This document shows positions 16,615 through 25,440 of a DNA stretch of 64,000 nt, piece after piece; positions within the stretch are counted from its first letter, which is position 1, and every line of letters starts with the position of its first letter. This DNA is from Polynucleobacter sp. 86C-FISCH. GTDB lineage: Bacteria > Pseudomonadota > Gammaproteobacteria > Burkholderiales > Burkholderiaceae. The position numbers and the translations under genes were made by a program. Under the pieces are notes generated by a model. It was not told where the DNA came from. It did no database searches and worked only from the letters and a program-made list of their open reading frames with translations. The stretch lies in contig NZ_JACVOL010000001.1 of the NCBI RefSeq assembly GCF_018882415.1, forward strand, positions 1,217,531 through 1,281,530, given 5' to 3'.

Positions 16615-18098
16615 CAACAGTAGTTCCAGTAATCCTCTGTGGCGGCTCCGGAACGAGGCTTTGGCCCCTCTCACGTGCTGGCTTTCCAAAGCAGTTTTTG
16701 GTTTTGTCTGGCAATGATTCTGGGAAAAGCCTATTTCAAGAGGCGGTTGAGCGTTTAAATCAACTTCCTGACATTGAGCTTGGTAGTACGCTCATTGTCA
16801 CAAATGAAGAGCATCGTTTTTTAGTACTAGATCAACTAAGAGAAATGCCCGGCATTAAAGCCAGTCTTTTGTTGGAGTCTGAGGGGCGCAATACCGCGCC
16901 TGCTTTAACCTTGGCAGCTTTGCAGGCGAGCGAGATAAGCAGTCAAAGTGCTGGCCCCATTGATCCTATCCTGGTAATTACACCCGCGGATCAAACCATT
17001 CAAGATGCTTCGGCATTTACTAAAGCGTTGCAAGATTGCATCAGAGTTATTCGGGCTGACCAAGAAAATCAAACTATAGCTATTTTAGGTATCACCCCAA
17101 CATCGCCTGAAACTGGTTATGGGTATATTAAAAAGACTGGCGAGCAAGGCGCTTTTGGTGAATTCTCTGTGGAGCAATTTGTTGAGAAGCCCAACGCAGT
17201 AACTGCTCAAAGTTATTTAGATGATGGTAATTATTTTTGGAATGGCGGCATGTTTGTTCTCAGAGCAAGCACTTGGATTTCTGCTTTAAAAGAATTTCGC
17301 CCGGATATTTTTGGCGCTACTGAAACTGCTTGGGTTGCCCGTACTGCCGATAGCACGGGTGATGCTGAGTTTATTAGGCCCGATAAAGCTATTTTTAAGA
17401 CTATACCCAGTGAATCAATTGACTATGCGGTGATTGAAAAATGCCCAGGCAGTAGATTCAAGGTGAAAATGGTGGAGTTAAACGCTGGATGGAATGACTT
17501 GGGTGCTTGGGATGCCGTTTGGAAAGTGGGTAAGCAGGATCAGGATGGCAACGTCACTAATGGGGATGTCTTGCTAACTAATTCTAAAAACTCTTTAGTG
17601 CATGCAAGTAGTCGTCTAGTGAGTGCTGTAGGAGTTGAAAATCTTGTAATTATTGAGACTGCCGATGCTGTTTTGGTGGCGGATAAGAAAAATAGCCAAG
17701 ATGTAAAAAGTATTGTGGCTAAGCTTGAGTTACAAGTACGTGACGAAAAAAATCTGCATCGTAAGGTATCTAGGCCTTGGGGTTGGTACGATAGCGTTGA
17801 TGAGGGCGAGCGATTTAAAGTAAAGCGTATTCAGGTGAACCCTGGGGCAAGCTTATCACTGCAAATGCATCATCATCGCGCTGAGCACTGGATTGTTGTT
17901 AAAGGTATAGCTGAAATTACTAATGGCGACGAGGTCATTACCCTTACTGAAAATCAAAGTACCTACATTCCCCAGGGTCAAACCCACCGATTAGCAAATC
18001 CTGGAAAAACACCGCTTGAAATAATTGAGGTTCAATCGGGGGGTTATTTGGGTGAAGATGATATTGTTAGGATTGAAGATACGTATGGGCGTAATTAG
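16611..18098 (+). CDS. manC: Mannose-1-phosphate guanylyltransferase / mannose-6-phosphate isomerase
   Basis: A bifunctional 495-residue enzyme. The N-terminal pyrophosphorylase has CGGSGTRLWPLSR (10-22) and FVEKPN; the C-terminal type II isomerase domain (about 370-490) has the cupin histidines in LQMHHHRAEHWIVVKG and the ending RIEDTYGR. It makes GDP-mannose, the precursor used by Gmd and Fcl downstream and possibly by mannosyltransferases. ATGA overlap with wbpM points to one operon. Confidence 0.94.
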   Translation: MTTVVPVILCGGSGTRLWPLSRAGFPKQFLVLSGNDSGKSLFQEAVERLNQLPDIELGSTLIVTNEEHRFLVLDQLREMPGIKASLLLESEGRNTAPALTLAALQASEISSQSAGPIDPILVITPADQTIQDASAFTKALQDCIRVIRADQENQTIAILGITPTSPETGYGYIKKTGEQGAFGEFSVEQFVEKPNAVTAQSYLDDGNYFWNGGMFVLRASTWISALKEFRPDIFGATETAWVARTADSTGDAEFIRPDKAIFKTIPSESIDYAVIEKCPGSRFKVKMVELNAGWNDLGAWDAVWKVGKQDQDGNVTNGDVLLTNSKNSLVHASSRLVSAVGVENLVIIETADAVLVADKKNSQDVKSIVAKLELQVRDEKNLHRKVSRPWGWYDSVDEGERFKVKRIQVNPGASLSLQMHHHRAEHWIVVKGIAEITNGDEVITLTENQSTYIPQGQTHRLANPGKTPLEIIEVQSGGYLGEDDIVRIEDTYGRN

Positions 18099-18165
18099 TA
18101 TCGATATAAAATCTACAAGTAAAGTTATGTTTTTAAGTTAATGAGCTGAATAAAGCGAGAAGAGT

Positions 18166-19296
18166 ATGGGTGTAGCACAAAAGGTAGCTCTAATTACCGG
18201 CATTACAGGTCAAGATGGTTCTTATCTTGCAGAATTTTTATTGGAAAAAGGTTACATTGTTCACGGCATCAAACGTCGCGCCTCTTCTTTTAATACTGAG
18301 CGGATTGATCATCTATATCAAGATCCCCATGTTAATCATCCTGATCTCATTTTGCATTATGGTGATTTGACTGATACTAGCAATTTGGTGCGCATCATAC
18401 AGCAAACGCAGCCCGATGAAATCTATAATTTAGGTGCCCAGTCTCATGTAGCTGTTTCTTTTGAGTCTCCTGAATATACTGCTGACGTAGATGCAATTGG
18501 CCCATTGAGAATGCTGGAGGCTATTCGTATTTTGGGTCTAGAAAAGAAGACTCGCTTTTACCAAGCCTCTACTTCTGAGTTATACGGTTTGGTGCAAGAA
18601 ATTCCTCAAAAAGAAACCACTCCATTTTACCCGCGCAGTCCTTATGCTGTAGCAAAGCTCTATGCCTATTGGATTACGGTAAATTATCGTGAAGCTTATG
18701 GAATGTACGCCTGTAATGGAATCTTGTTTAACCACGAATCTAAGCGTCGCGGGGAAACCTTTGTTACTCGTAAGGTCACTCGTGGCTTTGCCAATATTGC
18801 TCAAGGTCTTGAGAAGTGTCTCTATATGGGTAATATCGATGCTTTACGTGACTGGGGTCATGCAAAAGATTATGTACGTATGCAGTGGTTAATGCTTCAG
18901 CAGGACAAGCCAGAGGACTTTGTAATTGCTACTGGCGTGCAATATACCGTTCGTGAATTTATTATCCGCAGTGCCAAGCAGCTCGGTATTACTTTGAAGT
19001 TTGAAGGACAAGCGGAGGATGAAAAAGCCATTGTTAGCGCCATTGAGGGCGATAAAGCTCCGGCACTCAAAGTGGGTGATGTGATTGTGCGGATTGATCC
19101 ACGCTATTACCGCCCTACAGAAGTAGAAACTCTTCTGGGCGATCCGGCGAAGGCTAAAGCAAAGTTGGGTTGGGTGCCAGAAATTACTCTCGATCAAATG
19201 ATCGTAGAGATGGTTGCTAATGATTTAGATTATGCAAAACAACATGCTTTGCTGCATAAGTATGGTTATGCCGTACCCGTCGGAAAAGAAAATTAA
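18166..19296 (+). CDS. gmd: GDP-mannose 4,6-dehydratase
   Basis: Gmd removes water from GDP-D-mannose to give GDP-4-keto-6-deoxy-mannose. The 376-residue SDR shows the [12 protein letters not shown] cofactor loop (about 11-22), HYGDLTD, the catalytic STSELYG with Tyr-x3-Lys in [11 protein letters not shown], and [15 protein letters not shown], all conserved in Gmd. It is followed by fcl, so the product flows to GDP-L-fucose. A perfect 13-base inverted repeat spans its stop codon. Confidence 0.96.
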   Translation: MGVAQKVALITGITGQDGSYLAEFLLEKGYIVHGIKRRASSFNTERIDHLYQDPHVNHPDLILHYGDLTDTSNLVRIIQQTQPDEIYNLGAQSHVAVSFESPEYTADVDAIGPLRMLEAIRILGLEKKTRFYQASTSELYGLVQEIPQKETTPFYPRSPYAVAKLYAYWITVNYREAYGMYACNGILFNHESKRRGETFVTRKVTRGFANIAQGLEKCLYMGNIDALRDWGHAKDYVRMQWLMLQQDKPEDFVIATGVQYTVREFIIRSAKQLGITLKFEGQAEDEKAIVSAIEGDKAPALKVGDVIVRIDPRYYRPTEVETLLGDPAKAKAKLGWVPEITLDQMIVEMVANDLDYAKQHALLHKYGYAVPVGKEN

Positions 19297-19310
19297 TTTT
19301 TCCGACGGGT
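19275..19310. repeat. 13-base perfect inverted repeat spanning the gmd stop codon
   Basis: ACCCGTCGGAAAA (19275-19287) and its exact complement (19298-19310) bracket a 10-base A/T loop that contains the TAA of gmd. The RNA hairpin would be stable but is followed by TAAATTATTATT rather than a T-run, so it is a weak terminator at best and may instead attenuate or protect the 3' end of the upstream message. Confidence 0.6.
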
Positions 19311-19338
19311 AAATTATTATTGGAAATAACAATTAGAA

Positions 19339-20316
19339 ATGATTGATTTAAGTCAGAAAATTTATGTTGCTGGCCATAGAGGTATGGTTGGCTCTGCTAT
19401 TGTCAGAATTCTTCAGGAACAAGGCTATAAAAATATTATTACTCGAACACATGCAGAGCTAGATTTAACAAATCAAGCCGAAGTTAAATCTTTTTTTGAG
19501 CTGGAAAAACCTGGCCAAGTTTATTTAGCTGCAGCAAAAGTGGGTGGTATTCATGCAAATAATACCTTTCCCGCGGAATTTATTTATCAAAACCTGATGA
19601 TAGAAGCAAATGTCATCCATCAAGCATTTGTCAGTGGAGTTAAAAAGCTCCTATTTTTAGGCTCAAGCTGTATATACCCTAGGTTGGCTAATCAACCAAT
19701 GTCTGAGGATTCGCTATTGACCGGCGTTCTTGAGCCGACAAATGAGCCTTATGCGGTTGCCAAGATCGCAGGTATCAAGCTTTGTGAGAGTTATAACCGG
19801 CAGTATGGCAAATCAAATGGTGTGGACTATCGCTCAGTAATGCCTACCAACTTGTATGGCCCAGGCGATAACTACCACCCTGAAAATAGTCATGTTATTC
19901 CAGCGTTAATTAGAAGATTTCATGAGGCAAAGGCTTCTAAAACGCCAGAAGTTGTAATTTGGGGTACAGGCACCCCAAGGCGCGAATTTCTTTATGTGGA
20001 TGACATGGCGGCGGCATCGATATTTATTATGAATCTTAGTAAAGTAATTTATGACCAGCAGACTACTCCGATGCAAAGTCACATTAATGTGGGATTTGGG
20101 AGTGATGTTGCCATTAGGGAGTTAGCGCTTTTAGTGTCTGAAGCCACTAATTTTAATGGAAGGATTGTATTTGATGCCACAAAGCTTGATGGGGCGCCTC
20201 GTAAATTGATGAGTTCTAAGCTTTTGAGGGAGTTTGGGTGGACCCCAAAAATTACCCTAAAAGAGGGCTTAGAAAAGGCATACCATGATTTTATTGTAAG
20301 GTTTTATGGTTCCTAA
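19339..20316 (+). CDS. fcl: GDP-L-fucose synthase
   Basis: Fcl (WcaG) carries out the 3,5-epimerisation and 4-reduction that turn the Gmd product into GDP-L-fucose. The 325-residue protein has [11 protein letters not shown] (11-21), the [10 protein letters not shown] serine motif, catalytic Tyr-x3-Lys in PYAVAKIAG, and [31 protein letters not shown]. It is complete and of normal length. The obvious user of the product is the GT11 fucosyltransferase 7 kb downstream. Confidence 0.95.
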   Translation: MIDLSQKIYVAGHRGMVGSAIVRILQEQGYKNIITRTHAELDLTNQAEVKSFFELEKPGQVYLAAAKVGGIHANNTFPAEFIYQNLMIEANVIHQAFVSGVKKLLFLGSSCIYPRLANQPMSEDSLLTGVLEPTNEPYAVAKIAGIKLCESYNRQYGKSNGVDYRSVMPTNLYGPGDNYHPENSHVIPALIRRFHEAKASKTPEVVIWGTGTPRREFLYVDDMAAASIFIMNLSKVIYDQQTTPMQSHINVGFGSDVAIRELALLVSEATNFNGRIVFDATKLDGAPRKLMSSKLLREFGWTPKITLKEGLEKAYHDFIVRFYGS

Positions 20317-20405
20317 CAGCTCTGCGTAAAGGGTAATTATTGAAGTTTTAATATGGGATAATTGCGGAATAATATAACTTGTGATGAATGTGTTTGCAGA
20401 TAAAG

Positions 20406-21281
20406 ATGAATAAAAGTCAAGCATTGGTGGGGCATAAAAAAGTTACTACGAGCGAAAACGGCGTTGACTTATTTGTAAATATTGCCCGCCTTTTACTTAA
20501 TTCTTGGAAAACTCTTGCAGCATTTACTTTTTTTGGGGTTTTGTTATCGGCGATTATCGCCTATATATCTCCCAAGCAATACGAGGCTGTCGCGCAAATT
20601 CGCTTGGCGCAGATCAGTCAAATTAATCCCGCCAACCCTTTTGGTACGCCCGTTGAAGAGACTGCATCATTAATATCGCGCATGCAGTTTCCAACTAACT
20701 ATTCGGACGCTGTCATTGGTGCGTGTGCAGGCGCATCCTCGTACGAATCTTCTGTTCCTCTAGCAAAGAGATTGAAATTTACCATTGTTAAAGGGGTTCC
20801 TAATACTATTGAGTTGGTTTATAGATCCTCAAGTCCCGAGAGTGGTTTTGCGTGCTTACAGTCAGTTTTCGAACAAATTGTAATCCTGCAGGAGCAGGTT
20901 TCCAGCCCGTTTGTTGAGGAGGCCAAAATAAAATTGGCGTCTGATAATGAGCGAATCGATGCCGCTAGAAAATTGATCCTTAAGGCGGATCAATCCGGCA
21001 GTGCAATGTCGGCGGCCTACCTTTCAGCGCGTGATGAGTTAGCTTACTTCATGACTGATCGTGAAAAAATGACCGACTTAATTAACTCAGTAAAAAATCG
21101 GGGGACAAAGTTGGCCTCCCCCATATATGTGTCAAACCAACCTGTCGCGCCAAAAAAATTGACATATTGCTTTATTGGGTTGATTGTTGGTTTTTTGTTA
21201 GGTTTTTTGGTTGTATTCTTGCGTCGGTGGCGCTTTCCGGGTGTGGGTTTAGATAGGGGTGCTGGCAATTCAAAATTTTGA
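20406..21281 (+). CDS. Wzz-like chain-length determinant protein
   Basis: Two membrane spans, one near the N-terminus (about residues 34-53, LAAFTFFGVLLSAIIAYI) and one near the C-terminus (YCFIGLIVGFLLGFLVVF), enclose a periplasmic helical domain; this is the Wzz/PCP topology. PKQYEAVAQIRLAQI after the first span and the Pro-rich PVAPKKLTY before the second are typical. There is no kinase domain, so it fits a PCP-1 O-antigen length regulator rather than Wzc. The ATG at 20406 is taken; one six codons upstream is possible. Confidence 0.8.
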   Translation: MNKSQALVGHKKVTTSENGVDLFVNIARLLLNSWKTLAAFTFFGVLLSAIIAYISPKQYEAVAQIRLAQISQINPANPFGTPVEETASLISRMQFPTNYSDAVIGACAGASSYESSVPLAKRLKFTIVKGVPNTIELVYRSSSPESGFACLQSVFEQIVILQEQVSSPFVEEAKIKLASDNERIDAARKLILKADQSGSAMSAAYLSARDELAYFMTDREKMTDLINSVKNRGTKLASPIYVSNQPVAPKKLTYCFIGLIVGFLLGFLVVFLRRWRFPGVGLDRGAGNSKF

Positions 21282-21373
21282 TGTTATTAAAGTTTATGGT
21301 AATTGGCTTTATTTATAAAAAGTTTTAGGCTTTTTGCAGCAAGCTAAAAAATTATGAAAAATAATTCAAATCA

Positions 21374-22144
21374 ATGGAATTTAGAGTGTTGAATATTATT
21401 GTGCCTATGGCTGGGGCTGGGAGTCGATTTTCTAAGGCTGGCTATAGAGATCCTAAGCCTCTGATTTCGATTCATGGAACCCCAATGATTCAGGTCGTTA
21501 TTCAAAATCTTATGCCTGAAATGCCTCATCGGTTTATCTTTGTTTGCCAAAAAGAACATGTTAATACATATGGGTTAAGGGAAAAGCTTGAGAAGTGGGC
21601 TCCTGGGAGTGCAATCATTGAATTAGAGGGAATTACGGAAGGGGCTGCATGTACTGTGCTTGAAGCCCAATCGCTGTTTGATAATGATGAACCTTTGATG
21701 ATTGCTAATAGCGATCAATATATTGATCTAAATATTAATCATTATTTGGACAAATTATCTATCCATGGTTTGGATGGCCTGATTATGACTATGAAGGCAA
21801 GTGATCCAAAGTGGTCTTACGCTGGGATTGATTCTGATGGCATGGTAAGTCGAGTCGTTGAAAAAGAGGTCATCTCTGATGAGGCAACAGTTGGGATTTA
21901 TAACTTCAAAAGAGGTTGTGATTTTGTTGCTGGCGCGAAAGAAATGATCGCAAATGATGAAAGGGTAAACGGTGAATTTTATGTGGCACCTGTTTATAAC
22001 AATCTAATATCGAACGGTAAAAAAATTGGGATCTTTAATGTGGGGTCGGAGGGAAAGGGTATGTATGGCCTTGGAATACCAAGTGATCTCAATTATTTCC
22101 TTCGGCAGCCTATTTCACTTCGGACTCCTTCATCATGCGGTTAA
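21374..22144 (+). CDS. Sugar/polyol nucleotidyltransferase-like protein (cassette gene 1)
   Basis: A 256-residue GT-A-type nucleotidyltransferase. The pyrophosphorylase loop is intact (PMAGAGSRFSKAG, about 11-23) followed by DPKPLISIHGTPMI, and a SDQY metal motif stands near residue 116. Its paralogue lies three genes downstream. The activated molecule is unknown; similar enzymes act in capsule decoration pathways of other Gram-negatives. It overlaps the next gene by 10 bases, first of a chain of overlaps through the cupin gene. Confidence 0.72.
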   Translation: MEFRVLNIIVPMAGAGSRFSKAGYRDPKPLISIHGTPMIQVVIQNLMPEMPHRFIFVCQKEHVNTYGLREKLEKWAPGSAIIELEGITEGAACTVLEAQSLFDNDEPLMIANSDQYIDLNINHYLDKLSIHGLDGLIMTMKASDPKWSYAGIDSDGMVSRVVEKEVISDEATVGIYNFKRGCDFVAGAKEMIANDERVNGEFYVAPVYNNLISNGKKIGIFNVGSEGKGMYGLGIPSDLNYFLRQPISLRTPSSCG

Positions 22145-22764
22145 TAGCCCATAGAGGATTTTGGTTGAATCCTTCTGAAAAAAATACTTCAATTGCCTTT
22201 GCTCGCGCTTTTGAATGTGGTTTTGGTATTGAAACTGATTTTCGCGACTTGAATGGTAGGCTGGTTGTTTCTCATGACGTGCCCGGAAGTGATGCATTAT
22301 CTATTGAAGATTTTATAACTCTATACAAGGCTACCACTAACCCTGGACTAATGGCGCTTAACATAAAAGCAGATGGCCTACAGTGGCTGGTTAAGGAAAT
22401 GGTTAAAGCATCTGGAATGAAGGATTATTTTGTATTCGATATGTCCGTTCCTGATATGAGGGAGTATTTCTCGAATGGAATTCCTGTTTTTACCCGCCTA
22501 AGTGAATATGAAACCCCGCCTGCATTTCTTAATGCTAGCGCTGGAGTATGGTTGGATGCTTTTGAAAATGAATGGTATGACATTCAGGTGCTAAATGACT
22601 TGCTAAAGAAAAAAAAGTTAGTTGCAATTGTTTCGCCTGAATTACATGGACGTGACCATAACTATCTTTGGGAATTTTTGAAGAGTAACCAGCTCTTCAA
22701 AAACCCACTAATTTCACTTTGCACAGATTTTCCTATGGAAGCCAAGGAGTATTTTCATGTCTAA
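22135..22764 (+). CDS. Glycerophosphodiester phosphodiesterase-like protein (cassette gene 2)
   Basis: A short (209-residue) TIM-barrel phosphodiesterase. The metal/catalytic residues of GDPD enzymes are present: His6-Arg7 in AHRGFW, EKNT in place of PENT (15-18), Glu33 and Asp35 in GIETDFRD, and His47-Asp48 in VVSHDVP. It has no signal peptide, so it should act in the cytosol, unlike scavenging GlpQ. Overlap with both neighbours (10 and 8 bases) ties it to nucleotide-sugar-like metabolism rather than lipid turnover. Substrate unknown. Confidence 0.72.
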   Translation: MRLIAHRGFWLNPSEKNTSIAFARAFECGFGIETDFRDLNGRLVVSHDVPGSDALSIEDFITLYKATTNPGLMALNIKADGLQWLVKEMVKASGMKDYFVFDMSVPDMREYFSNGIPVFTRLSEYETPPAFLNASAGVWLDAFENEWYDIQVLNDLLKKKKLVAIVSPELHGRDHNYLWEFLKSNQLFKNPLISLCTDFPMEAKEYFHV

Positions 22765-23389
22765 AATCAAGGCCGTATTATTCGACATGGATGGTGTGTT
22801 AATAGATGCAAAAGACTGGCATTATGAGGCCCTAAATCAAGCCCTTTCCTTGTTTGGCATGGCAATTAGCCGCTATGATCATTTGGTTACATACGACGGT
22901 TTGCCAACTAAAAAAAAATTAGAAATGCTTACATTGGAGCGCGGCTTGCCGAGAGCTTTGCATCAGTTTATTAATGACATTAAGCAGGAGTTCACCTTTC
23001 AGTTGGGGTATGCAAAATGTAAGCCAACATTCAACCATCAATACGCACTTTCAAATTTAAAGGCTCGCGGCTATAGGCTAGCCGCTTGTTCGAATTCGAT
23101 TCGAAAGACTATGGATGTTTTGTTTGAGCGAGCTGCCATTACCCAATATTTTGACTTTTATATCTCCAATGAAGATGTGAGAGATTCAAAACCACATCCT
23201 GAAATGTATCTAACTGCTATAAAAAGACTTGGTTTAAAACCATCCGAGTGCTTGATTCTTGAGGACAATGACAATGGAATTAGGGCTGCGAAAGCTTCGG
23301 GGGCTCATTTATTGGTAATCAATGATGTTGATGATGTTAATTTAGAGTGCATCACTAACCGCATTAAAGAAATTGAGGTCAATCAATGA
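22757..23389 (+). CDS. HAD-IA phosphatase (cassette gene 3)
   Basis: A 210-residue haloacid dehalogenase-type hydrolase: motif I FDMDGVLIDA (9-18), motif II CSNS near residue 112, the Lys of motif III (DSKPHPEMY) and motif IV LILEDNDNGIRAAKAS. The cap is the alpha-helical C1 type. It resembles beta-phosphoglucomutase/GPP-like enzymes and should remove (or move) a phosphate from a small sugar or polyol phosphate made or used by the neighbouring nucleotidyltransferases. Confidence 0.8.
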   Translation: MSKIKAVLFDMDGVLIDAKDWHYEALNQALSLFGMAISRYDHLVTYDGLPTKKKLEMLTLERGLPRALHQFINDIKQEFTFQLGYAKCKPTFNHQYALSNLKARGYRLAACSNSIRKTMDVLFERAAITQYFDFYISNEDVRDSKPHPEMYLTAIKRLGLKPSECLILEDNDNGIRAAKASGAHLLVINDVDDVNLECITNRIKEIEVNQ

Positions 23390-24123
23390 ATCTTGTTATC
23401 CCTATTGCCTCGAATTCTAAATTTTTTAGTATTGAAGAGTATGGGTATCCAAAGCCTCTTGTTGAGATTTCCGGTAAGCCTATGATTGAGCATGTTATTA
23501 ATAACTTGACTCAAGGTATAAATTTTAAAAAAATAATCTTTATTGTTAGGCAAGATGAGTGTGATAAATTTCACCTTGATAAGACTTTAAATTTAGTGAG
23601 CCCTATAAGGCCTGAAATTATTAAACTGAGAACTGACACGCTTGGGGCGGTATGCAGTGTTTTGCTGGCTGTAGAGCACATCGACCAACATGAGCCATTA
23701 ATTATTTCTAATGCTGACCAGTTATTTGATGATGGAATTATTAATTCATTAGAGCAATTTATGGAAAGTGATCTGGATGCCGCATGTATAACATTCAATT
23801 CGGTGCACCCTCGCTGGTCATATGTAAGGATTGATGAGAAAAATTTAGTAATTGAAACAGCAGAAAAGAGGCCTATTAGTAAGCAAGCAATTGCTGGGTT
23901 ATATATGTATAAGTCTGGATCGGACTTTATCAAATACAGCATGGATTCAATTAGGCATGGCGCCAGTAACGAGGGAAAATATTACATAGCACCTGTCTTT
24001 AATGAGTATGTTCTGGCAAATAGAAAAGTGGGGGCTTTCCCGATCTTAAACAATAGTTACCATACCTTTTATAGTCCTCAGAAGATTAAAGAGTATGAAT
24101 TAATGATTACTCAAGGCGATTAA
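23386..24123 (+). CDS. Second nucleotidyltransferase-like protein with altered nucleotide loop (cassette gene 4)
   Basis: A 245-residue paralogue of cassette gene 1: both have PKPL-[VI]-x-I-x-G-x-PMI after the loop, a [SN]-[AS]-DQ metal motif, and the W-S-Y-[AV] and EGKYYIAPV / GEFYVAPV strands. Yet where gene 1 reads AGAGSRFSKAG, this one reads ASNSKFFSIEE, so the loop glycines and the catalytic Arg are gone. It may be a non-catalytic subunit or use a different donor. It begins with an ATGA overlap on the HAD gene. Confidence 0.65.
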   Translation: MNLVIPIASNSKFFSIEEYGYPKPLVEISGKPMIEHVINNLTQGINFKKIIFIVRQDECDKFHLDKTLNLVSPIRPEIIKLRTDTLGAVCSVLLAVEHIDQHEPLIISNADQLFDDGIINSLEQFMESDLDAACITFNSVHPRWSYVRIDEKNLVIETAEKRPISKQAIAGLYMYKSGSDFIKYSMDSIRHGASNEGKYYIAPVFNEYVLANRKVGAFPILNNSYHTFYSPQKIKEYELMITQGD

Positions 24124-24443
24124 TGAAGGTGTTTAAATTACGAGATATGGTTAAAGGGTGGTTTGTGGGAGACTTTTCGCCATCTGTATTAAGTACAAAA
24201 GAGGTTGAGGTGGCGGTTAAATTTTATAAAGCAGGTGATTACGAGCCGTCACATTATCACAAGATCTCTAAGGAGATTACGGTCATTAATTCTGGACAAG
24301 TTAGAATGAACGGTAAGGAATATCATGCGGGTGATATTGTAGTTATAGAGCCAAACGAAGTTACTGACTTCCTAGCCTTGTTGGATACCAGCACTACCGT
24401 TGTTAAATTACCAAGTGTAAATGGCGATAAATACTTGGATTAA
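24123..24443 (+). CDS. Single-domain cupin protein (cassette gene 5)
   Basis: A 106-residue beta-barrel protein with cupin motif 1 (SHYHKISKEITVINSG, about 40-55) and motif 2 (AGDIVVIEPNEVTDF). His, His and Glu metal ligands are present in motif 1; the motif 2 His is replaced by the EPNE stretch. Small cupins in polysaccharide loci are often isomerases, epimerases or amine-sugar modifiers, but nothing fixes its reaction. It begins with a TAATG overlap on gene 4, closing the coupled cassette. Confidence 0.72.
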   Translation: MKVFKLRDMVKGWFVGDFSPSVLSTKEVEVAVKFYKAGDYEPSHYHKISKEITVINSGQVRMNGKEYHAGDIVVIEPNEVTDFLALLDTSTTVVKLPSVNGDKYLD

Positions 24444-24612
24444 ATGGCTATATTAAATCTCAGCTATTTTATTAGTCGAATAAGCATGGGCCTGAATGAT
24501 AATCAGTTATATATAGCAAAATTATTCCACATCTAATCATTTTCTATCTTTGCTCTGCATTTATGAAAATGTATTAATTAACATTTTCAAGGAAGTGGGA
24601 TCCCTAAATATC

Positions 24613-25437
24613 ATGAAAAGAAATCTAAGTAAAGTTGTGTCAGTTGCCTCGCTGGGGGATATTGATGTTTGGTCATATGGCGCTTCTTATGTTAAGAGAT
24701 TTATAAGTGCTGATGAGTATAGGATAATTGTCCCGGGAAAATATAAAGAAGATTTCGAGAGAAAAAATTTTGCAAACTATAGCGTAATTTCGGAAGAGGA
24801 AATCATAGATGTTGAAATAATTGATAGACTAAAGGATCAGTTTTCCAATCTAGAGCATACAAACACATTTGGGTGGTACTTGCAGCAATTTATTAAGATA
24901 GAAGAGCTTAGAAAAAACAAAAAAGAGTATGGATTAATCTGGGATGCCGATACTATTCCTCTAAAAAAAATTCCATTCTTGTTAAAAAATGGTAGTTGTA
25001 GAGCATATATGGCAACTGAAAATCATGGGCCATATTTTCAAACTTTAGAAAAGCTTTTGGGAATACAAAAGCAACTAGACTATTCTTTTGTATCCCAATG
25101 TTTGTGTGCAAAGATGTCAGATGTTTATAGAATGTGTTCTGAAATAGAAGGGAGACATGGAAAAAACTGGATAAGTGCCATATTAGATTTGATTGAAGCG
25201 AGACATGGAGAGTTTTCCGAATACGAAACTATCGGCAATTTTTGTTTAAACAGTACAAAAAATTACTATTCTTTTAAGTCACCTAAAAAATGGAATAGGC
25301 ACGGATATAGACTGATGGGATCATTTAAATGGTTAAAGTTAACTAGGATATTTCTTGCGCTCAAGTGGGACTACGTTTCATTTGAGAAGTGGGATAAAAA
25401 TTGGGGTTTAAAGAAGTATATTTTTGGGAAAAAATAA
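24613..25437 (+). CDS. DUF6492-type glycosyltransferase-like protein
   Basis: The 274-residue product has the DUF6492 layout: an SVASLGDIDVW-like start, the acceptor-side FGWYLQQFIKIEEL block (about 80-93) and a D-x-D in LIWDADTIPLKK (about 104-115). The family is thought to be GT-A glycosyltransferases of surface glycans. An upstream TTG at 24550 was rejected because the added residues are hydrophobic and unlike the family. This gene opens the very AT-rich part of the locus. Confidence 0.65.
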   Translation: MKRNLSKVVSVASLGDIDVWSYGASYVKRFISADEYRIIVPGKYKEDFERKNFANYSVISEEEIIDVEIIDRLKDQFSNLEHTNTFGWYLQQFIKIEELRKNKKEYGLIWDADTIPLKKIPFLLKNGSCRAYMATENHGPYFQTLEKLLGIQKQLDYSFVSQCLCAKMSDVYRMCSEIEGRHGKNWISAILDLIEARHGEFSEYETIGNFCLNSTKNYYSFKSPKKWNRHGYRLMGSFKWLKLTRIFLALKWDYVSFEKWDKNWGLKKYIFGKK

Positions 25438-25440
25438 TTC

